A stretch of DNA of 64,000 nucleotides from a virus, in IMG/VR virus record IMGVR_UViG_3300017971_000026, positions 20,079 to 84,078 of that record; one strand, 5' to 3'. A program made the position numbers and the translations under genes. Each line of letters begins with the position of its first letter. Positions within the stretch are counted from its first letter, which is position 1. Below are positions 25,019 to 33,935 of the stretch, piece after piece. The notes under the pieces were generated by a model. The model made no database searches. It saw only the letters and a program-made list of their open reading frames with translations, and was not told the origin of the DNA.

Positions 25019-25284
25019 GTCTTCGGGTCGCGGACGTACTTCGTGACGGTGACCTGTTTGGCGATCACGGGATAGGCCGCGGTCGCGTAGCTGTGCATCT
25101 CGTTGGAGTTCCACTCCAGCGCCCAGAGCGACCCGTCATCGCGCCGGACGATCGCGCGCTCGCAGGCGTAGGACCTGCGGGTCCCTGTCGTCTCCTGATC
25201 GATGCACGCGTCGCCGTAGCTGAGTTGCTCCAACTCGGCGATCAACTCGTCAGGGTGCTCTGTATCGTTCTCGTCGAACTCCAT
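25015..25284 (-). CDS. Hypothetical acidic protein
   Basis: 89 residues. The frame is open to 25383, but ATG 25284 is fixed by the type A element ending 6 nt upstream (GGTATG-TCGGAC-ATG). No domain recognised. Wedged between the two terminase genes on the opposite strand. Confidence 0.6.
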   Translation of the reverse strand: MEFDENDTEHPDELIAELEQLSYGDACIDQETTGTRRSYACERAIVRRDDGSLWALEWNSNEMHSYATAAYPVIAKQVTVTKYVRDPKT

Positions 25285-25318
25285 GTCCGACATACCGCCC
25301 GCAACCCCGATCGCTTCC
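25285..25318 (-). promoter_or_regulatory. Type A promoter-like element
   Basis: GGAAGC, N16, GGTATG, six bases, ATG 25284 on the minus strand. Confidence 0.55.
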
Positions 25319-25340
25319 CGACGCACCCGCGCGGGTGCGC

Positions 25341-25352
25341 TACGATCGCGGC
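25341..25352 (+). promoter_or_regulatory. Type B promoter-like element of the large terminase
   Basis: TACGAT, six bases, ATG 25353; preceded by CGGGTGCGC as at other type B sites. This selects ATG 25353 over the upstream GTG 25335. Confidence 0.5.
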
Positions 25353-26903
25353 ATGTTCGCCCCGGCCAAGCGCAAGAAGGCAAAGCGCCGCCGACGGATC
25401 CCGGCGAAGGCGACGAGGCGCTGGCACGTCGAGTTGGAGGAGGCCCGGCGCGACCCGATCGTCTTCATCGAGTACGTGTTCGGGATCAAGCTCGATGACG
25501 TCCAGAAGTCCTGGGTCCGCTTCTGGATGCGCCACCGGAAGACGGTCCTGCACGGGTCGATCGGGCTGGGCAAGTCGCTGCTCATGCGCGGCATGGCGTT
25601 GTGGTTCATGGGCCGTGATCCCGGCGTCCAGATCATCTGGCTGTCGGCGACGCAGCGCCAGCCGAAGAAGCACCTGAGCCTGATCGCCACCCTGATCGAG
25701 TCCGACGGCGCCCGGTCTCGACTTCATCACGTGTTCCCGCGGCTCAAGCCCGGCAACACCTGGCGGTCGACCGAGCTCACCGTGGCGCGCGAGGTCGACC
25801 CGCTCGAGGCCGACTACACGGTCTCGGTCTACGGCGCCTACTCGGACTCGCTGCTCGGCTCGCGCGCCACGATCCTGATCGTCGACGACCTGTGCAACTT
25901 CTCGAACACGCTCACCGAGGACGGCCGATCGAAGATGATCGAGTGGCTGGCGACGGTCCTCTCGCGCCTGACCACGCCCGACTACCGGATGATGGTGATC
26001 GGGAACTTCTGGCACAAGCAGGACGCGACGATGGACCTGCATCGCGCGAAGGGGTTCGAGTACATGAAGACCCCGGCGTTCGTCCGCGACGAGGCCGGCG
26101 AGATGATCCCGACGGCGCCGGCGGCCATGCCGGTCCCGACGATCATCGAGAAGATCAAGGAGCTCGGACCGCGCCGCGCGAAGCAGATGCTCGAGTGCGA
26201 GGCGGCGGACACGAACCTCGGCCGGTTCAAGGACATCTACTTCGCGCGCGCCCTCGAGCTTGGCCGCAGGCTGCCCTTCAGGCCCAAGCGCGAGTACGAG
26301 CCCTGCTTCACCGGGATCGACCTCGGGTCGGGCAAGGCGCCCGGGTCGGACCGGACGGCGATGGTCACGGTCAAGCTCCGCGCCGACGGCAAGCGCCAGG
26401 TCGTCGACGTCCGGTCTGGGTGCTGGGGCAGCGACGAGATCAAGCGGAACCTCCGCGAGGTGAAGCGCCGCTACAACACGACGATCGCCGTCGAGAACAA
26501 CGGGATCCAGAAGCTCGTGATCGACTTCTTGCGCGAGGCTACGGTGATCCCGCTCAAGGACCACAACACCAACGCGGTCAACAAGCGGGACATGGCCTAC
26601 GGCGTCGAGGGCCTGGCCACTGAGATGTCCGAGGGCCTGTGGGTGTTCCCATGCGGCGACGCGGCCACCTTCGACCCTCGGTCCGGCATGACCGAAGACG
26701 AGGACAGCGAGCCCCACGAGGAGCTACAGGCGATGATCGGCGAGGCGCTGACCTTCGACCCGACCAAGCCCCGCGAGCATACGGGCGACCGGCTCATGGC
26801 CTGGTGGATCTGCGTCAGCGTCATGTGGAAGTCGGCGCTGTTCGAGCTCGACGAGATGGAACTCGACCTCGACGCGCCGACCCACAACATCTTTGACCGC
26901 TAG
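25353..26903 (+). CDS. Terminase large subunit
   Basis: 516 residues. The ATPase half has Walker A GSIGLGKS (about 72-79) and Walker B ILIVDDL (about 172). The nuclease half starts at FTGIDLGSGKAPGSDRTA, with the catalytic Asp, and has further acidic residues in IAVENNGIQKL. Together with the small subunit it cuts and translocates DNA into the prohead through the portal encoded at 28088. The Lys/Arg-rich first 20 residues are typical. Confidence 0.88.
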   Translation: MFAPAKRKKAKRRRRIPAKATRRWHVELEEARRDPIVFIEYVFGIKLDDVQKSWVRFWMRHRKTVLHGSIGLGKSLLMRGMALWFMGRDPGVQIIWLSATQRQPKKHLSLIATLIESDGARSRLHHVFPRLKPGNTWRSTELTVAREVDPLEADYTVSVYGAYSDSLLGSRATILIVDDLCNFSNTLTEDGRSKMIEWLATVLSRLTTPDYRMMVIGNFWHKQDATMDLHRAKGFEYMKTPAFVRDEAGEMIPTAPAAMPVPTIIEKIKELGPRRAKQMLECEAADTNLGRFKDIYFARALELGRRLPFRPKREYEPCFTGIDLGSGKAPGSDRTAMVTVKLRADGKRQVVDVRSGCWGSDEIKRNLREVKRRYNTTIAVENNGIQKLVIDFLREATVIPLKDHNTNAVNKRDMAYGVEGLATEMSEGLWVFPCGDAATFDPRSGMTEDEDSEPHEELQAMIGEALTFDPTKPREHTGDRLMAWWICVSVMWKSALFELDEMELDLDAPTHNIFDR

Positions 26904-27145
26904 GTGTTCGAGCTCGCGTACGGCAGGCTGGCGTGAGCACCGATCGCCCCGGCGCGAGTCGTCACGAGGAGCCATCGTCCGTCAGCCATGGACACGCCGC
27001 CCGCGTTGCGACCGTGACCGCAGCATGAGTCCCTGGTGCGGATCCCGGCGGCGTTCAGGGCGATCACGATGTCAGCGATGCACTCGTCGACCTCGACCGG
27101 CTTGCCGTCGATCTCAACCGTGCGTGTTGTCCCGTGCTCGCACAT
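26900..27145 (-). CDS. Hypothetical Cys/His protein
   Basis: 81 residues. ATG 27145 forms a TGATG junction with the upstream gene. RTRDSCCGHGRN is reminiscent of a short phage motif in which a Cys-Cys-Gly-His group occurs, but no function is known. Second gene of the 27972-26900 unit, antisense to the head genes. Confidence 0.55.
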   Translation of the reverse strand: MCEHGTTRTVEIDGKPVEVDECIADIVIALNAAGIRTRDSCCGHGRNAGGVSMADGRWLLVTTRAGAIGAHASLPYASSNT

Positions 27146-27972
27146 CAGGCGGAGCTGCCGATCGTCAAAGTCCGGTCCACGCGGATCCGGTGGTAGGCCG
27201 GGTCGCCGCCGCAACTTGGCGTCAGCCTGGTCACGATCACGTGCGACGGCTTCCTCGACAGGAGCTCAACGACCTCGTGCCACTCGAGGTCCCTGCGCGT
27301 GCGTTGGTTGTCGCCGCTCGCCCATGTCTTCTCGAAGAGAAGGCGCTGCTCGCCGTCGATCACGAAGCCCTCGATCAACTCGCCGTGGACAAGGCAGTCC
27401 TTGCCGATCAACGAGTCTGGGCACCACGACTCTGCGGGCTCGGCCTTCACGGACGCCCACTCGTCGGCGTGCTTGTCGAGCCCGAGGACCCAGCCAGATC
27501 GGTACTTCGACCTGGTCAGCGAGAGCAAGTCGCCGCGAGCGCCGTCGGGCCGAAGCGCGCGCGCTGGGAGTACGATCCGGCCGTCGTTGCACCACAGGAT
27601 CTCGCTCGCGCCGTTGTGGCAGTGGATCGCCTGCACGCTAGCCATGCCGTCCTCGTGGACGGTCTCGGTCCGGTGCTCGCCGAGCCAGCGGACCGTGGCC
27701 CGCCCGTCCTCGCGCTCCCAACCGTAGGCCACGAGGCCGGTCCCGCTGACGCCGGTCGGGTCCTCGTGGCGCCAGATGACGAAGCGCCGGCTCGGCGCGT
27801 CTGGCTCGAGGACTGCCCCGGTCACGGTGTCGCGCTGCGGGTAGAACTTTGTCTCGCCGCCGTCCTTGAAGTAGAGGATCCAGGCGCGGTCGCTCGGCTC
27901 GATCCAACCGGCCCAGCCGTCGACGTTCGCAGGGTTCTTGTATCGCTCGATCTTGATCTTCGTGGGGGCCAT
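27145..27972 (-). CDS. Hypothetical protein
   Basis: 275 residues, beta-rich with many Trp. No recognised family. ATG 27972 is preferred over 28011 because GAGGAGG lies 4 nt upstream. Co-oriented with the gene at 26900 and placed between the large terminase and portal genes, on the opposite strand. Confidence 0.55.
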   Translation of the reverse strand: MAPTKIKIERYKNPANVDGWAGWIEPSDRAWILYFKDGGETKFYPQRDTVTGAVLEPDAPSRRFVIWRHEDPTGVSGTGLVAYGWEREDGRATVRWLGEHRTETVHEDGMASVQAIHCHNGASEILWCNDGRIVLPARALRPDGARGDLLSLTRSKYRSGWVLGLDKHADEWASVKAEPAESWCPDSLIGKDCLVHGELIEGFVIDGEQRLLFEKTWASGDNQRTRRDLEWHEVVELLSRKPSHVIVTRLTPSCGGDPAYHRIRVDRTLTIGSSA

Positions 27973-28071
27973 CTGCCTCCTCGCTTTCCGCGGCCATCCG
28001 CCGCACTTCAATGGTGACCTGCTCGGGCGAAACGATCACCTGCCAGACCGTGACGACGGTCACGACCTCCC

Positions 28072-28087
28072 GTGATAGCCTCGCCCC
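28072..28087 (+). promoter_or_regulatory. Type B promoter-like element of the portal gene
   Basis: TGA-TAGCCT (28076-28081), six bases, GTG 28088. The same TGATAGCCTCGCC string precedes the virion gene at 58118 on the other strand. Confidence 0.5.
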
Positions 28088-30142
28088 GTGCCCGAGGAGC
28101 AGACGAACACCAGCCTGAACCGGCTGCGCGTGCTTCACCTCGAAGACACGCCCCGCGCGAAGCTCCTCAAGCAGCGGTGGCTCTACTACACCTGCCAGCA
28201 AAACGACGGCATGGCCGTCGACTTCGACGGGTACGAGCACACGCCGGGCTTGAGCTACCTCGGCCAGCGCATGCGCGGGGTCGGATTCGTCCCGGCCAAC
28301 AACGCGTCGATCCCCTTCGGCCAGAAGCGGCCGATCTGCCACAGCCTCAGCGTCGGGCATATCGTCGACACCTACACGGCGCTGCTGCTCGGCGAGGGCC
28401 GCCAGCCGGCTGTCCGCGTCGTCGGTGACCCGGCCTCGACCGAGTTGCTCGGCGCCCTGCTCAAGTACTGCGGGGCCTGGTCCGCCTTCGCCGAGGCTCG
28501 CAAGATCGGCGGAGCGACGGGGGCGTCCGCGGTCCTCCCGGAGATCTGCAAAGGCAAGATGTCCCTGCGTGCGCTCCGGCCGGAGAACCTCTACGTCGAG
28601 TGGTCCGACGAGGCCGACTGGATCCCGACGCTCGTGATCGAGCAGAAGCGGGTCCGGGTCGAGAAGCTCGACGAGGCCACCGGCCGCGTCGCCACCGTCG
28701 AGGTCTGGCGCACTCGAGCATGGGACGAGACCTATGCCTACGCCATCCACGACAAGGTCATTCAGTCCGACGACGGCAAGGCCGAGACCGAGGGCGTCGA
28801 GACCCCAGACGACCGGATCGAGCTCAGCGAGCAACCCACGCCCCACGGCGCGGGCCGCTGCCCGGTCGTCTGGATCCAGAACACGACCGACAGCGACAAC
28901 CCGGTCGGCGAGCCCGACTGCGAGGCCGTCTTCGAGGCCGTCGACCAACTCGACCGGTCCCAGTCGATGCTCGTCCGAGGGTCGCGCGCCAACACGGACC
29001 CGACGCTGCTGGTGAAGGACAAGCCGATGATGCTTCGGCGCTGGCCGAACAACCGCAAGGGCTACGGGGCGAAGCTCGAGGTCAGCGAGGTCGGCGACGC
29101 GAAGCTCCTCGAGATCTCGGGCAACTCGATCAAGACGGCGTGGGAGACCGTCGTCGCGATCGGTCGGCAGATCGAGCGACGCACCGGCGTGATCCAGCCA
29201 GACCCCGAGAACTCGGGTGCCTACCAGTCCGGCGTCGCGCTGCAGCTGCTGTGGAACACGCAGCACTCGCGCGCGGCGGAGCGACGCACCCCGCTCGGGG
29301 TCGGCCTCAAGCAGGCGTTCGCGGTCATGCTCACCCAGCTTCGCCTGTTCGGCCTGCGCGAGATCGGGTCCAACGGCGAGGGCGTCGAGGTGCCGCCGCG
29401 CGAGGTCCGGGCCGAGGAGAGCGACGACATGACGCTCGAGCCTCACGAGATCGGGCCCGGTGGCGCGCTCGTCCTCGACTGGCCGGGCTTCCACCAGGCG
29501 ACGCCACAGGACCTCCAGACGACCGCGACAGCCCTGAGCACCGCGACGGGCGGCCTGCCGTCGATGAGCCAGGAGACCGCGGTCGCCCACATGACCAAGC
29601 TCGCCCAGACCGACACGGACGTCGCCGAGGAGATGGACCGGATCAGCGGCGAGCGCGACGCCAAGGAGGCCGGCTTCTTCGAGGCCATGCGGCCGGACGT
29701 CGACACGGATGCGGAGCTCGCGGATCTCGAAGGCCAGGCAGGCGAGGCCCCTCAGACCGAAGGCACGGAACAAGTGCAGCACGAAGCCATGAACGGGATC
29801 CAGGTGAAGACCTTCGGCGATGTCCTCGCCCGAGTCGGCAAGGATCTGACTCCCGAGGCCGCCCGCCTCACGATCAACGAGGGATTCCCGAACACGCGCG
29901 AGCCCGCGCGAGCCGCCGAACTCGAGCGCGCGATCGATGCCCAACTCGAAGAGGCTGCGCAAGACGAAAAGAAGGGCGAGACGATCTCCAGCGGTCAGCG
30001 GTTCGACGCCCTGGGCCGACCGATCACGCGCGGAAGCTCGAAGTCAAAGGACGTGCCCGAGTCACGCGAGCGCGAGGAGACCGGCGAGCAAGGCGAGGGC
30101 GAGCCCGAGCAGGACCTCGACGACGAGCAGCTGGATCCGTAG
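28088..30142 (+). CDS. Portal protein
   Basis: 684 residues. Early NLYVEWSDEAD, a central IRRTGVIQPD-like region (QIERRTGVIQPDPENSGAYQ, then SGVALQLLWN) and long helices fit SPP1 gp6-like / phage portal proteins. About 150 residues at the C-terminus form an acidic, low-complexity tail. Twelve copies would form the head vertex channel docking the terminase. GTG start set by a type B element. Confidence 0.8.
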   Translation: MPEEQTNTSLNRLRVLHLEDTPRAKLLKQRWLYYTCQQNDGMAVDFDGYEHTPGLSYLGQRMRGVGFVPANNASIPFGQKRPICHSLSVGHIVDTYTALLLGEGRQPAVRVVGDPASTELLGALLKYCGAWSAFAEARKIGGATGASAVLPEICKGKMSLRALRPENLYVEWSDEADWIPTLVIEQKRVRVEKLDEATGRVATVEVWRTRAWDETYAYAIHDKVIQSDDGKAETEGVETPDDRIELSEQPTPHGAGRCPVVWIQNTTDSDNPVGEPDCEAVFEAVDQLDRSQSMLVRGSRANTDPTLLVKDKPMMLRRWPNNRKGYGAKLEVSEVGDAKLLEISGNSIKTAWETVVAIGRQIERRTGVIQPDPENSGAYQSGVALQLLWNTQHSRAAERRTPLGVGLKQAFAVMLTQLRLFGLREIGSNGEGVEVPPREVRAEESDDMTLEPHEIGPGGALVLDWPGFHQATPQDLQTTATALSTATGGLPSMSQETAVAHMTKLAQTDTDVAEEMDRISGERDAKEAGFFEAMRPDVDTDAELADLEGQAGEAPQTEGTEQVQHEAMNGIQVKTFGDVLARVGKDLTPEAARLTINEGFPNTREPARAAELERAIDAQLEEAAQDEKKGETISSGQRFDALGRPITRGSSKSKDVPESREREETGEQGEGEPEQDLDDEQLDP

Positions 30143-30214
30143 GCTGCGCGTCCGCGACTCGGTGACCGCGAGAGCGGCGATGACGGACGCTTCGATCATG
30201 CCGCGTGAGCTCAT
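30062..30214 (-). CDS. Small membrane protein antisense to the portal 3' end
   Basis: 50 residues; residues about 28-50 are strongly hydrophobic (LLVVEVLLGLALALLAGLLA). ATGA overlap with the upstream 27-codon ORF. Overlaps the portal gene by 81 nt on the opposite strand. Holin-like in size but unproven. Confidence 0.4.
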   Translation of the reverse strand: MSSRGMIEASVIAALAVTESRTRSLRIQLLVVEVLLGLALALLAGLLALA

Positions 30215-30294
30215 GACGCCTCGCAGTCCTCGCGGAAGTTGTCGAGCGACTGCGCGAGCGACTTGATCGCCACGATCCACTCCCGGGGCCCCAT
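30211..30294 (-). CDS. Possible 27-residue peptide
   Basis: Encodes a short amphipathic helix (REWIVAIKSLAQSLDNFRED). Coupled by an ATGA overlap to the membrane peptide gene. No promoter or ribosome site is clear. Confidence 0.3.
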   Translation of the reverse strand: MGPREWIVAIKSLAQSLDNFREDCEAS

Positions 30295-30305
30295 GGGCTT
30301 GTTGG

Positions 30306-30431
30306 CCGTGGTCGATCTGGCAGTGGTCCGGCGGGGGCGAGTACGCCTACGCGTGGCCGGGGCTGCCGTCGCCGATCGACCGCAACCGCTACCGCGGGTC
30401 GGTGGCCGAGTTCGCCGGGCTGCTGGGCTAG
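30306..30431 (+). pseudogene. Remnant of a GH25-type lysozyme C-terminus
   Basis: A 41-codon open stretch reads PWSIWQWSGGGEYAYAW, then LPSPIDRNRYRGS, ending FAGLLG and a stop. The WSIWQWS strand and the IDRNRYRG ending are the last two motifs of glycoside hydrolase family 25 muramidases. There is no start and nothing upstream in frame resembles the rest of the enzyme: the frame closes at 30266. It looks like a decayed or deleted endolysin gene left between the portal and DHH genes. Confidence 0.55.
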
Positions 30432-31243
30432 ACCGGGACGATGTCGCAGCGAAAGCCGGCCGCGTGCTCGTGTCCGCCACCGCCAAACTCGCGGGCGATC
30501 TCAGAGACGTCGGGCCCATCGTCGCGAGACCGGAGCGAGCAGTAGAAGTCACCGGCCTCGCCATCCCACGACCATCCAAGGACCGGCAGGTGTGGCTCGC
30601 GCTTCTTCAGAACCTCAGCAGTCTCACTGACGAACTCGACCGGGACGTTGACTGCCCACACGCGATGGCCGCCCAGGCTGACGACCTTGGCGCGGGTGGC
30701 AAACTTACTCGCGCAAAGCTGCGTGAACCGAAGGACGGCCTGACCCTCGGCGGCAAGTTCGAGGACTGGTCGAGACGCCAAGTACTGCCAGCACTCAAAC
30801 ATCATCGGCATCGCGGTCATGGCCGCGTGCACCGCCTTCGTGTGCTCCAGCTTGAACCGCCACAGATCGCGGTCCTCGACGTGGCTGACGATCGGCGGCC
30901 GGGGCTGCCCAGGGTAGATCGTGTCCCACGTGAGGCCCGCGCCCGATCGATCCATGTCGAATACGGCGAAGTCTAGGCCAGCAAGATCTTCCGCAGCGGT
31001 CTTGTGATGGTCGAGTACGAGCAGCGAAGCCGCCGACTCGTTCATGGCGATGAGCACGTCTCGCGGGTAGCTGAAGTCGCAGATCAGAACGCGCGCTCCG
31101 TCCACGTCGGGCGGCACGTCTCCGTACTTCGCGGGGACAAACCGCGCGTCCGGGCTGTCCATCTTGGCTACCCACGCGGCCGTGAACCCGTCGTAGCAGT
31201 TGGCGTGATAGATGACGACGTCGAAGGCGCGCGGGATCTCCAT
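30428..31243 (-). CDS. DHH-family phosphoesterase
   Basis: 271 residues. Motifs: YHANCYDGFTAAW (motif I), LICDFSY (motif II), LVLDHHKTA (DHH), VSHVEDRDLW (motif IV) and C-terminal FGGGGHEHAAGF (DHHA1). These metal-dependent enzymes cleave short oligonucleotides or cyclic dinucleotides (NrnA/NrnB, GdpP group). Nucleotide salvage or removal of host or defence signalling nucleotides are both conceivable. ATG 31243 is fixed by a type A element, so it belongs to the early class. Confidence 0.78.
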   Translation of the reverse strand: MEIPRAFDVVIYHANCYDGFTAAWVAKMDSPDARFVPAKYGDVPPDVDGARVLICDFSYPRDVLIAMNESAASLLVLDHHKTAAEDLAGLDFAVFDMDRSGAGLTWDTIYPGQPRPPIVSHVEDRDLWRFKLEHTKAVHAAMTAMPMMFECWQYLASRPVLELAAEGQAVLRFTQLCASKFATRAKVVSLGGHRVWAVNVPVEFVSETAEVLKKREPHLPVLGWSWDGEAGDFYCSLRSRDDGPDVSEIAREFGGGGHEHAAGFRCDIVPV

Positions 31244-31281
31244 GCCCACGACTACCGCCGAGCCCCGCGTACACTTCCCGG
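31244..31281. promoter_or_regulatory. Divergent type A (minus) / type B (plus) module
   Basis: Minus: GGAAGT 31278-31273, N16, GGTAGT, seven bases, ATG 31243. Plus: TACACT 31270-31275, six bases, GTG 31282. The same overlapping design as at 3007 and 4003 but with strands exchanged. Confidence 0.6.
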
Positions 31282-32166
31282 GTGACCGCCGACCTCGCCG
31301 CCGACTTGGCGATCGCCCAGCGAGCCCGCTACGACAAGCTGTGGGCGACACTCGAGCGACGCGAGCGAAAGCTCGTCGACGAGGCGCTCGCGGAGATCGA
31401 GCAGAATCTCAAGCGCGCGCGGCCGGGCAGCTGGTCAGCGGCCTCATCTGCGTCGACCCTGGTCCAGCTCGCGCAGGCGGTGCGTGGGCTGTCGAGCGCC
31501 CAGCTGACCCTGCTTCGGCGCGCCCTCCCGGGCGTCGCCAAGAAGGCGCAGGCCGACGCAGCTGCGTGGCTCCGCGAGCTCGACGCGAGCTTCCTCGGTG
31601 CAGCCCGGCCGCTTCGCTTCGACTCGCTCGAGTGGCTGCGGGGCTACAGCCGTCCGCTGCTCCGGTCTCGCCTCCGCGTCTATGAGCAGTCCTTCGCCCG
31701 CTACGGGGCCAAGACGGTGAGCGCGATCGAGGACGCGATCGCCAAGAACATGATCATCGGCACGCCGTGGGCCGAGGCGCGCGAGGAGGTCTACGACCTC
31801 GTGCGCGAGCAGGTCGGCGGCAAGCAGTGGATGGTGGACCGGATCGTCAGGACCGAGGTCAGCGCGGTGCACAACGCCACGACGATGGCCGCGCTACTCG
31901 AAGAAGACGCGGCCGACGACCCGATGCTGAAGAAGCTCGTCGCGACCTTCGACCCGGTGACCGGCCAGGACTCGCGGCTTCTTCACGGCCAGACCCGGCG
32001 GCTCGACGAGTTGTTCACCGACGTCACGACCGGCCGCAAGTTCGACGCGCCGCCCAACCGGCCCAACGACCGCGAGATCGTCGTCGGCTGGCGGCGCAGC
32101 TGGGGCGATGACCGGGGGTTCGACCGGGACACGGCCGAGGAGCACGAAGCCGCGTCGAGTGGCTAG
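31282..32166 (+). CDS. Mu F-like minor head protein
   Basis: 294 residues. The C-terminal domain IVRTEVSAVHNATTMAAL, then FDPVTGQDSRLLHGQTRRLD and APPNRPNDREIVVGWR, is the Mu gpF / SPP1 gp7 head-morphogenesis signature. The N-terminal 100 residues are helical. A few copies join the procapsid near the portal. The start follows a type B element; the end overlaps the convergent gene by 4 nt. Confidence 0.78.
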   Translation: MTADLAADLAIAQRARYDKLWATLERRERKLVDEALAEIEQNLKRARPGSWSAASSASTLVQLAQAVRGLSSAQLTLLRRALPGVAKKAQADAAAWLRELDASFLGAARPLRFDSLEWLRGYSRPLLRSRLRVYEQSFARYGAKTVSAIEDAIAKNMIIGTPWAEAREEVYDLVREQVGGKQWMVDRIVRTEVSAVHNATTMAALLEEDAADDPMLKKLVATFDPVTGQDSRLLHGQTRRLDELFTDVTTGRKFDAPPNRPNDREIVVGWRRSWGDDRGFDRDTAEEHEAASSG

Positions 32167-32330
32167 GGCTCGCAGTCGCAGACGGTGACCGCGTCGCGCG
32201 CAAAGCAAAGCGGGCGATCGGCGATGACCACGTACGCTGCCACGAGCGCGGCGACCAGCGCGATCCCGAGGCATGCACCCGTGGCGATATGTACGCGCCT
32301 CGCCATCCTGAGCATCTCGTCGGAGATCAT
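32163..32330 (-). CDS. Small membrane protein
   Basis: 55 residues, one membrane segment (IALVAALVAAYVVIA) and a Cys-containing C-terminus (CFARDAVTVCDCEP). ATGA overlap with the gene upstream. Last gene of a four-gene type A operon that includes a methyltransferase. Confidence 0.55.
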   Translation of the reverse strand: MISDEMLRMARRVHIATGACLGIALVAALVAAYVVIADRPLCFARDAVTVCDCEP

Positions 32331-32539
32331 TCGCCCGCTCCAAGCTCGCGGATCGAGTCCCCGTCCGCGCACCAGCACGCGCCCTCGTCGAGGTAGCAGT
32401 CGCGCTCGAACTCGGCGGCCGCGGCCTGGCAGACGTCGTTGGCGCGCGCGTTGATGTTGAACACGGCGAAGAACGCCGCCAGCGCGAAGCCCAAGCCGAA
32501 GCCGACACCAAACACGAGCCAGCCCTCTCCGTTGCTCAC
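32327..32539 (-). CDS. Small membrane protein with Cys-rich C-terminus
   Basis: 70 residues. GTG in a GTGA overlap. Hydrophobic segment at residues 5-30 (WLVFGVGFGLGFALAAFFAV), then four cysteines. Together with the next gene it may form a pair of membrane peptides. Unknown role. Confidence 0.55.
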   Translation of the reverse strand: MSNGEGWLVFGVGFGLGFALAAFFAVFNINARANDVCQAAAAEFERDCYLDEGACWCADGDSIRELGAGE

Positions 32540-33498
32540 GACGACCGCTTCCGATAGACGCCCGCGTAGGGCCCTCGAGCCACGACGATCGTCCCGAGGT
32601 GACCAAAGTGGCGCACGAACTCGCGCACGGTGATCGGGTGATCGGCCGGCTTCCTCGGCGGCGTCCCGAACTCCTTGATCCACGAGTGGGCGAAGCGCTC
32701 CGAGACCTCGCGCTCGTCCTGCTCGTCGCCGAGGTCGCTGAGCACCCACCGGCCGTCGGCGGTCTGGTCGAGGAACGACTGGCCGAGGGCAACCGGGAGC
32801 ACGGGCCCGCCGTAGTCGCGCGGGTCAGCCCAGAAGGCGATCATGGTGTCGAAGGGCGCGCCCTGCCACGGCGTAACGTCGTCCTCGTGGCAGCTCGCCA
32901 GCGACTTGAGCTCGGGGCCGACGGCCCAGTTCTCGCCGATGCAGCGAAACGGAGGAGGCAACTCCTCCTCGTCGGCCGCGTAGAACCACGCTCGGAGGTA
33001 GCGCTCGCGCGCCGCCTCGCGCTTGCCTTCGGGCAGGTCGAGGAACTCGGACTCAGGCAGTTGGCGGATCGGGATCGGCCGCCAAAAGACGAAGCGCTTG
33101 TCCGCGATCAGCCACGCGTCGGCGCTGCCGAAGATGTACTCGTGCGCCCAGGAACTCCCGCGGAAGGGCGTGACCGAGATCCCCGGCATGCCCCGGCCGC
33201 GACCGAGTTCGTGCGCCCGACGAGTGAACGCCTTGATCTTCGTGCCGTAGGGGTGATTCGAGAACCAGCAGTCGGCGACTGAGGCGTCGACTGTGAGGCC
33301 GTCACCGCCGTCGGGCGTGCCGTCGCAGGTGAAGTCCGCGCGCACGAGGCCAGCGTTGATCGCCGCGGCGTTGGTGGCGAGGTCGATCAGGGTCCGGCCG
33401 GACCCCTTCGGCACGAGCAGGCGCCGCATGGGTCGCGTGATCTCGGTCGGGGTCAGGTAGTGCTCGTTGTTCGAGCTGAGGCAGGCTTGGATCTTCAT
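32536..33498 (-). CDS. DNA adenine methyltransferase-like protein
   Basis: 320 residues. The N-terminal EHYLTPTEITRPM, then a TLIDLATNAAAINAGL segment (SAM-binding region) and WFSNHPYG in the position of the NPPY catalytic loop, resemble phage Dam-like N6-adenine methyltransferases. HP replaces PP in the tetrapeptide, so activity is uncertain. ATGA overlap with the upstream gene. Confidence 0.55.
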   Translation of the reverse strand: MKIQACLSSNNEHYLTPTEITRPMRRLLVPKGSGRTLIDLATNAAAINAGLVRADFTCDGTPDGGDGLTVDASVADCWFSNHPYGTKIKAFTRRAHELGRGRGMPGISVTPFRGSSWAHEYIFGSADAWLIADKRFVFWRPIPIRQLPESEFLDLPEGKREAARERYLRAWFYAADEEELPPPFRCIGENWAVGPELKSLASCHEDDVTPWQGAPFDTMIAFWADPRDYGGPVLPVALGQSFLDQTADGRWVLSDLGDEQDEREVSERFAHSWIKEFGTPPRKPADHPITVREFVRHFGHLGTIVVARGPYAGVYRKRSS

Positions 33499-33935
33499 GG
33501 CGCCTTGGCCTCCAACGCGAGCACGTGAAGCAGTCCGACGTCCTCGATCGGCCAGTGCTCGCTCAGGTCCTCGCGCTCCCAGGGGTCGAACCCGTTGGCG
33601 TATGACCAGCCCCATCCGAGCTCGTGGTCGTATGTCACTCCGTCGGGGGCCTCGCGCCCCCACGCCTTCCGCACCAGTCCGAGCAGCGAGCCGTTGGCCT
33701 CGTCGCTGCCCCAGCCGAAGACGGTGAGCGCGAGTTCGAGGCGCGAGCCGTCGAGGCCGAGCCGGTCGATCGCTGCGCGGGCGCGTGCGTGCAGCGGGTC
33801 GACATCCTCGGGTGGCTTCAAGAGGTCGATGGCCGCCTGTAGTGCGTCGGCGACGTCCGGATCTGGATGCGGGCCGAACATCGCGTCAGCGTGCGCGCAT
33901 CGCAAGGCGGTTAGGTCGGGTGGCCTGATGGTCAT
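33495..33935 (-). CDS. Hypothetical protein
   Basis: 146 residues. The N-terminal region is helical. A C-terminal VTYDHELGWGWSYANGFDPW segment is distinctive but unassigned. First gene of the 33935-32163 operon; ATG set by a type A element. Confidence 0.55.
   Translation of the reverse strand: MTIRPPDLTALRCAHADAMFGPHPDPDVADALQAAIDLLKPPEDVDPLHARARAAIDRLGLDGSRLELALTVFGWGSDEANGSLLGLVRKAWGREAPDGVTYDHELGWGWSYANGFDPWEREDLSEHWPIEDVGLLHVLALEAKAP

Noticed and set aside
28012-28087. Short minus-strand gene upstream of 27972 (TVVTVWQVIVSPEQVTIEV)
   Set aside because: It has a weak ribosome-like site, but the frame runs on as a shadow of the gene at 27145 and no stop separates them.
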